A DNA stretch of 64,000 nucleotides from positions 230,787 through 294,786 of the forward strand of contig KV419413.1 of the NCBI GenBank assembly GCA_001630475.1, given 5' to 3'. The translations under genes and the position numbers were made by a program. A model generated the notes under the pieces. That model saw only the letters and a list, made by a program, of their open reading frames with translations, searched no databases and was not told the origin of the DNA. This document shows, piece after piece, positions 58,894-64,000 of the stretch (within the stretch, counting starts at the first letter, position 1; each line of letters starts with the position of its first letter). The stretch comes from Sistotremastrum niveocremeum HHB9708. Lineage: Eukaryota > Basidiomycota > Agaricomycetes > Sistotremastrales > Sistotremastraceae.

Positions 58894-59910
58894 CTAGCAT
58901 AAGAGAATTATTTGGGCAACTTTCAGCCGAGGATACCACAAGTCCTGTGCAATAAATCAGAACGCGTCTCATGATACCACAAAAGAAATATTTTCGCACC
59001 TCAAGCACCACGAATCCCTCCATAACACACCTCGCAACAATGCATTCCATAACATCCAACACCACACCAACAACCTTGTCCTTCGAATGTTTATTCCACA
59101 CAACTCCCGTGAACATCTTATCGATCTCTTGGAACTCTCTCACCAGCTTCGCTGTCACAGCTGGACATTTGAGGTTCGTATTTCGCCACATACCTGTGGG
59201 CTCTGGGAACAAAGGTAAACGAAGAGTGATGGTTCGTTTCGTCGTTTGACTTGGCAATGTTCCGGGAGGTGAAAGGTGTGGAAGTAACATTTCCAACTGG
59301 GAGATGGCTGACGTGTATAGCGCACTGGCATCGAAGGTGTATTTCCTGAAAGGATCGTGATCACTTTTCATTCGAATAAGTATGCAGCCTCATGTTCTCT
59401 TGGGTATATCAAGAACAATGAGTCGCGTGATGGGGCATAGACTCACTCGCCGGTTCGATTTGGCATCAAGAAAAGATAAGGTCCTTCTTCCCATCTCTTC
59501 AATGCCTTGCGATCGAATTGCGTCCTTTCTTCCCGCGTTAAAGGAATAGAGGCGCCGCCGGAGTTCAATAAAGAGTTCTGAATCTCTAACGTTGGAGTTG
59601 GAGTCGCAGAGATGAACGAGAGTTGAGCTTGGGACGAAGAAGCGACAGCATTGGAGCTCTCAGCTGTAGCAGATGATGCAGAGGGATTGTATTCGAGTCT
59701 CAGACCGCTCCTTGTCCGAATCAAAGTGTTGTTCGAGGTGGCCGAAGCAGTAGTAGAGCCTGGGTTTGGACCATTTGGTAGAGATGAGTGTGTCGTATTC
59801 GGAGATGGTGGGTTCGTTCTGAGACCTGGCGAAGATCCAATAGATGGCACCTCAAGCTCATTATACGGAGGAGCAGGTTCGTGCAGGATAGTGTGGTCTG
59901 AGGCTGGCAT
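58894..59910 (-). CDS. Protein of unknown family, tandem pair member B
   Basis: Exons 59910-59447, 59345-59000 and 58944-58894 give 286 aa. Same plan as member A: a polar Ser/Thr/Asn-rich N-terminal third (ending GLRLEYNPSA), then LFLMPNRTGE, FDASALYTSAISQLEMLLPH and VLDVMECIVARCVMEGFVVLE, ending DLWYPRLKVAQIILLC. Unlike A it has only a short C-terminal tail, so the membrane anchor suggested for A is not shared. The start at 59910 (MPASDHTILHEPAPPY) aligns with the start of A and its P-x-Y-x-E motif. Function unknown; the core looks helical and may bind a partner through the conserved LYTSAISQ helix. Confidence 0.7.
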
Positions 59911-60504
59911 GGTCTTGTTTCCAGAAGATACGCGGTCCAAGTTTCTCGCTTTGAGCAACTCTTAATAAGCCTCTTATCGATAAGCGTTGGGAAGACATTT
60001 CGATGAATCGTCCCATCATTATCGAGCTGGAGCACAGCACGTGAGGCAAGTGCTTTCACATCAGCGATTGCCTGCTGTAATTGGTCCGGAATCAGACTGT
60101 CGTCGGCTTGGCAGGAGACGGGCGACGTTGCGTCCGCGTTGACTAAGCGACTCGTTAGATAGGGAGACGAGATTTCGATTATAACGTCGTTCATGGCGAG
60201 GCATCCAGTATATGCTCGTATTATGATAGGTATACAGGATGAGCAATGTGAGTAGGGATTACATGCGTAGAACGACGTTGCCTCCTAAGCGGTGATATTA
60301 TATTCGCAAAGCCATATTCTTGCCAGAAGGGCCGCAAGAGCCAGAATTCGTGCTTTGCTCAGCGTCGAGCTGATAATGAAGTCTCGGGTGTGACATCATG
60401 AAATGGCAATGGTGGAAGAGAATCGGTCTGGAAGCAAAAATTGAGCGTGTATTTCAGGTTTCAAGGGTCAGTCCAGACATACCTTCCAGACTTCATTTCA
60501 CATC
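59911..60504. other. Stretch with one doubtful short frame
   Basis: A minus-strand frame starting with ATG at 60194 (MNDVIIEISSPYLTSRLV ... LPDQ-like helix QLQQAIADVKALASRAVLQL) reads into member B in another frame. The first about 65 residues have coding-like character, but I find no clean end or splice partner. It may be a 5' UTR frame of member B or a small separate gene. Confidence 0.3.
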
Positions 60505-60732
60505 CTACGCAGGAATCATGACCTCTCCCCACAGCCTAACACTAACAATCCCAGCAACGAACACTGCAACACCAGTCAAAATGCTGATGTTCCCTGGCAA
60601 CTTCTCCGGTGCCCAGACCTCCTCTCTCATGAACGTTGAAAACGCGGACTCGTTGGGATCATGGATGGCACGATGTGATGATTGGGGTGGCCCGAAGAGA
60701 GATTGATTTGGAGGTGCACCGCGACGGGACAT
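60505..60732 (-). CDS. Small tail-anchored mitochondrial protein, Tom6-like
   Basis: Intronless 75-aa protein: a polar N-terminal part (MSRRGAPPNQSLFGPP), a conserved-looking ESAFSTFMREEVWAPEKLPG stretch, then one TM helix (NISILTGVAVFVAGIVSVRL) and the end WGEVMIPA. Length and the helix-W-x-E-x-(I/L)-P ending resemble fungal Tom6, the small subunit that stabilises the outer-membrane import (TOM) complex. The start at 60732 is preceded by CCACC. The assignment rests on a weak, short resemblance; another small mitochondrial membrane protein is possible. It lies near two mitochondrial ribosomal protein genes. Confidence 0.55.
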   Translation of the reverse strand: MSRRGAPPNQSLFGPPQSSHRAIHDPNESAFSTFMREEVWAPEKLPGNISILTGVAVFVAGIVSVRLWGEVMIPA

Positions 60733-61470
60733 GGTGGTATGACGATCGTTGAAGGTTTTTTCGTCGGATGAGCGTTCCGAAGTCCGACTTTTTCCTTTTC
60801 GCCTTTCAGCATATACATTTGTACTGGTACAGTAACAGATCATTCTGTAAGAAGCCTATCACGCGTATAGACCTCAAGTGATGAAAGATTCCACTGTCTT
60901 GCAGAATTCTCTCCGCCCATTGGGTCTGGGTAACCACATGTGTGCTGTATGCGCCGGTTCTAGTTGTTAGCATGGTTTCGGCAGTGTTGAGCAGAGTCGT
61001 ATATATTTGAGGTTCGTTTTCTGGACTTTCAGAAATATCTTGAATCCAGCCTAGTCACGGGTGTAGCACCGAAAGTGTAGAAAAGACTCTGGTGAACGAT
61101 CTGGCGATCTGGCAAATGCACTTGCTGGACGTACTATGTCTTCCGCAATGAATGAAGAGCTCGAGGATGGTGAAGATCTGGCGGCAAAAAAAAGTAGACC
61201 AAAATCTGCAAGAAACCTTTTCAGGCGCGCAGAGGTCTTGACTCAGAAGTGGTTCGAGATCCTAGGCTTTTCGCTCCAGCTTGTCGCGGGTGCGGGTGAT
61301 AGGGGGCGAGCCGATTACACTTCAAGTCGGAAGATCAATTTGCATGGGATCAATTAGGAATTAATGACGAGATAATAATACAAATGTAATCTGGAAGAGC
61401 GCATAAAGTTAGCCGAAAGCTAAGGGTACGGAGAAAGCCCAGACTTACGATAATGCTCAGTCGAACGCGC
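60733..61470. other. Gene-free stretch
   Basis: A 73-codon frame on the plus strand (61136-61357, MSSAMNEELEDGEDLAAKKS) starts with a real ATG but has no recognisable domain and no homologous clue. Not called as a gene. Confidence 0.4.
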
Positions 61471-61983
61471 TCACGAAGTCGTCTCAGCTGGTCGAGGTGT
61501 CTCTTCTTTCTGCCACCCACTCAAAGCATCCTTCAATATGCGGCTCGATTGCGATGAATCATCGCTCCCGCTCGCCTTGGCCAAGCTCGCTTTCTCTCGC
61601 TCCAATTGCTCATGCCGTGCTTCACGTTCGAGTACCGTACTGCGTATAACATTATGCAGCGTGAATCGTTTCCGGGCGGATATGGGTCGACAGTTGATAA
61701 TCTCGACTTCATCTTCGAGATGGAGTTCTGTGAGATTCGTGAGCGTGTAGGGCACGTCATCGCTCGACAAGAACTGACTGTTTTCGGGGTCATGTGTCAG
61801 ATACTTCTTTGACAACTCTATTCGCTGCGGCACGATCAGGTTGAGTTGCTTGGTAGGCGGGCTCGCAAGTAAACTCACCTTCTGAGTTTTTCTGTGTACA
61901 ACCCATCTCCAAACGGTCACCGTGGCCGTCTTCTGCATGGCTCCCACTTTAGTAACTGTCCCTCGAAGTACCATAGGCCCCAT
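61471..61983 (-). CDS. MRPS17: Mitochondrial ribosomal protein uS17m
   Basis: Small-subunit mitoribosomal protein S17. Exons 61983-61879 and 61824-61471, 152 aa. The OB-fold signature of S17 is plain: LRGTVTKVGAMQKTATVTVW, HRKTQKRIELSKKYLTHDPEN, then HLEDEVEIINCRPISARKRF. A C-terminal helical extension (REARHEQLEREKASLAKA) is typical of the fungal mitochondrial form. The intron (61878-61825) is 54 nt long and free of stops, so an unspliced message would translate with an 18-residue insert. It shares its promoter region with the divergent bL33m gene. Confidence 0.88.
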   Translation of the reverse strand: MGPMVLRGTVTKVGAMQKTATVTVWRWVVHRKTQKVSLLASPPTKQLNLIVPQRIELSKKYLTHDPENSQFLSSDDVPYTLTNLTELHLEDEVEIINCRPISARKRFTLHNVIRSTVLEREARHEQLEREKASLAKASGSDDSSQSSRILKDALSGWQKEETPRPAETTS

Positions 61984-62134
61984 TTTGTCCTGCAGAGAAT
62001 GTACGAGATCTCAAAGACTTCGAGAGTGAAGGATAAAGCAGACGAGAGAGAAGTTCAAACTCCGAATTATCCCCCAAATATTCCCCAGGGCACCGGTATC
62101 GTCTCCAGCTCCAGAGAGTCGGTTGCAGGCAAAG
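61984..62134. promoter_or_regulatory. Shared promoter region of uS17m and bL33m
   Basis: Only 151 bp separate the two divergent ATGs, so both mitoribosomal genes must be driven from this stretch. No TATA box is visible, as usual for housekeeping genes. I do not see an obvious symmetric regulatory motif. Confidence 0.6.
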
Positions 62135-62434
62135 ATGGCTGCCAAATCAAAAGCAAGGTATGCCTTTCAATATCTCATTCAAGATCGGGACTCATCTGGT
62201 TTGGTTTGATTATTTTAGGACGCTCATAGTCCGCGTCTTATCCACCGCACGAACAGGCTACTTCTACACGACACAACGATTAAGACTGGGTCCTAAATTG
62301 GCTATGATGAAATATGACCCTGTCGGTATGTTATCAGAAATTTCATATCCCTCAATCAGAGTGCTGAACGTCGAGTGTCCACTGCAGTCAAACAACGAGT
62401 TTTATTCGTGGAGAGTCGCAAGACTAAAAAATAG
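62135..62434 (+). CDS. MRPL33: Mitochondrial ribosomal protein bL33m, 58 aa
   Basis: Large-subunit mitoribosomal protein L33, found by splicing three very short exons: 62135-62157, 62219-62325 and 62388-62434. The product begins MAAKSKARTLIVRVLSTART, continues with the family core GYFYTTQRLRLGPKLAMMKY and DPVVKQRVLFVES, and ends in Lys-rich RKTKK. Length is right for L33 (50-60 aa). The lack of zinc-binding Cys is usual for the mitochondrial form. Both introns are about 61-62 nt with good splice sites. Yeast calls the ortholog Mrpl39. Confidence 0.9.
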
Positions 62435-63126
62435 ACCACTTCGGCAGACGGAGGTGGCTTTGAGCTGTTGATGTTAGTAAAAGAAGAAGTGGGGATATCG
62501 AGCAGGGGTCTTGAGATGTGTCGATAACTCAAGTGAGCACGCGCCTCAACCTCTCGCATTCCACCTCTTGCCATCGAGGCTGATCTTGGTCGCAGATTAA
62601 TCTGTATATGTATTGCTCTGCTAATTGTCACTCTTTTTCTTTCAAACTTGTCTCTGGGACTGCTTGTGAAACGACCGGGCGAGGGCGGTTCAAACAACTA
62701 ACGGTCGCTGTCTTCTAGGGGATGCTATTACCCAAGATCATTGCAAAAAGCTCCCTCGACCCCTCCCGGAGGATCACATTCATCGACGGCATGTTCTTGG
62801 GCCTACTACACCCCTTATCAGGGCTCCGGCGTTGCGGTGTATCGAGATGTTGGTTTGATGGAGGCTCGCAGAGCTGACACCCTTGGTCCGATGTTCGGGA
62901 TGATGAGCGCTGGACAGATCTTCCTCTCAAGGTGCGTCTAGATGCTTGCATTATTGTGCCAATTGAATGAATGTCTTTTCATCGACAGTAGCCTGCACAA
63001 GGCCCCCCAACGCAAGACCTCCCCCTGCGGAGTTCCAAACCCCCCACCTCTCTTTCTCTCTTTCTCTCACCTCCCAAGCCTCCCGCAGCTTCCTGACACG
63101 CCCACATTCACTTTTACTTGAAAGAA
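62435..63126. other. Gene-free stretch
   Basis: 3' flank of bL33m and 5' region of the flavoprotein gene, which ends in a long CT-rich tract (63040-63075) typical of fungal core promoters. Frames at 62715-62951 on both strands are not supported. Confidence 0.45.
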
Positions 63127-64000
63127 ATGGGCCAATTCTTCGATTCCATCCCTGAGGATCTCATCCTCTGGATCCGAAAGCAAGAAGTTTTCTGGGTAGC
63201 AACTGCCCCACTCTCTCCTGACGGACACGTCAATGTCTCTAGCAAGGTATGTTCTTCTCCTCATCTCAATGCGGTGAAGTCGCTGAGACGCTTCCCGACG
63301 CTAGGGTGTGAAGGGTACCTTTCACGTAGTCGATGGTAATAGAGTCTGGTATCAGGATTTGAGCGGAAGCGGTACGCTACTTTGTCCTGTCGCGTTCTCC
63401 ATCATGAAGCTCACGCGTTTCTTTGATAGGCATCGAGACTATCTCTCATCTCCGTGAGAATGGTCGCATCACGATCCTTTTCAACGCATTTGAAGGAGGC
63501 CCGAAGATCGCGCGGTTATTTGGCAAAGGTATGCCCAAGCTTCACGTCCCTCCTCAGCCACCTGATTGTATGTTCATCGATAGGGGTTTCGTATGAATTC
63601 GGAACTCCCGAGTACGACCAATATATTCCTACTTCGGAAAGACTTCCGGGTAGCAGGGCTGTCATAGTCATTGATGTCCATAAAGTCGGAACGGTCCGTA
63701 CTCCTCACATCTATTCGGATCAGTCTCCTGATCATCATCTCCACAGTCCTGTGGTTGGGGTGTCCCTCTGTATAAATTCGTCTCCCATCGGCCTACGCTA
63801 AATTCATGGGCGTCAAAGTTCGAGGCGAAAGATCTCGCTATCCCTCCTCCCGCTTCTCCGGAAGAGCTCCAGAACGGAGGGAAAATTGCAGACAGAGGCA
63901 TGAAAAGATTCTGGCGGCTCTTCAACGCTCAAAGCATCGATGGTTTGGATGGTCTGCTGGTCGCCAACGTGACGCCCAAACGAGCGGAATCCGGGGATTG
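63127..64000 (+). CDS. Pyridoxamine 5'-phosphate oxidase-like FMN protein (cut by window edge)
   Basis: N-terminal part of a split-barrel flavoprotein of the PNPOx-like family. Exons 63127-63246, 63305-63371, 63430-63528, 63584-63693 and 63747 to beyond 64000; about 216 residues visible. Motifs: FDSIPEDLILWIRKQEVFWV, TAPLSPDGHVNVSSKGVKGT, ISHLRENGRITILFNAFEGG, RLFGKGVSYEFGTPEYDQYI, then RAVIVIDVHKVGTSCGWGVP, the usual order in fungal members that are not true PNPO enzymes. FMN binding is expected; the reaction is unknown. The last visible intron has the unusual donor GTCCGT (63694) but is needed to join VHKVGT to SCGWGVPLY. Confidence 0.85.

Noticed and set aside
61136-61357. 73-codon plus-strand frame MSSAMNEELEDG...
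   Set aside because: Begins with ATG and is charged, but there is no recognisable family, promoter or splice evidence.
1-64000. CRISPR arrays, rRNA, bacterial-type operons, biosynthetic backbone genes (PKS, NRPS, terpene synthase)
   Set aside because: None present; spaced short repeats are absent and no corresponding signature motifs were seen.

Overview
The window is nuclear DNA from a filamentous basidiomycete, most likely an agaricomycete. Genes are split by many short introns (about 45-70 nt, GT-AG with CTGAC/CTAAC-like branch sites). Intergenic gaps are mostly 0.3-1 kb. The gene families are typical of mushrooms: DUF6533 membrane proteins, F-box/LRR-like arrays, sedolisins and small secreted proteins. 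I see no complete autonomous transposon, no rRNA, no convincing tRNA and no CRISPR. Splice models were built by eye from frame, splice signals and similarity between paralogs inside the window.

Left part (0-21 kb). The cut 3' end of a small secreted-protein gene opens the window. An Spp2-type G-patch splicing factor and a complete secreted sedolisin (S53) protease follow. Next comes a tandem array of five F-box genes (5.5-20.8 kb) sharing one four-exon plan; the third is a pseudogene. A leftover copy of the sedolisin 3' end between F-box genes 1 and 2 shows that the duplicated unit included the neighbouring protease tail. The array is interrupted by a 488-bp hAT-like MITE with an 8-bp target duplication, by a family of GC-rich CCCCAG/CTGGGG hairpin repeats, and by an inverted full-length paralog of the secreted protein at the left edge.

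Middle (21-44 kb). This part holds a small protein of unknown family, a probable MULE-like MITE, a secreted alpha/beta hydrolase, an Osh1/Osh2-type oxysterol-binding protein (ankyrin-PH-FFAT-ORD) and, convergent with it, a 1,720-aa SH3-TBC Rab-GAP-like protein. Then come three stand-alone Ty1/copia-type Gag fossils in a row, with no protease, integrase, reverse transcriptase or LTR visible near them, and a membrane/coiled-coil protein.

Right part (44-64 kb). Here are an F-box protein of a different type, a multi-exon single-pass membrane protein, a serine-rich small protein, a DUF6533 seven-TM-like protein with a GC-AG intron, a compact JAMM-motif protein and a tandem pair of paralogs of unknown function. 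A small mitochondrial neighbourhood follows: a Tom6-like protein, then uS17m and bL33m divergent from one 151-bp promoter region. A pyridoxamine-phosphate-oxidase-like flavoprotein is cut by the right edge.

Layout: housekeeping genes (Spp2, OSBP, TBC, mitochondrial ribosomal proteins) are islands between fast-evolving accessory blocks (F-box array, Gag fossils, secreted and membrane proteins). The least explained pieces are the Gag array, the F-box array with its recorded duplication history, the JAMM protein and the 57-60 kb paralog pair.
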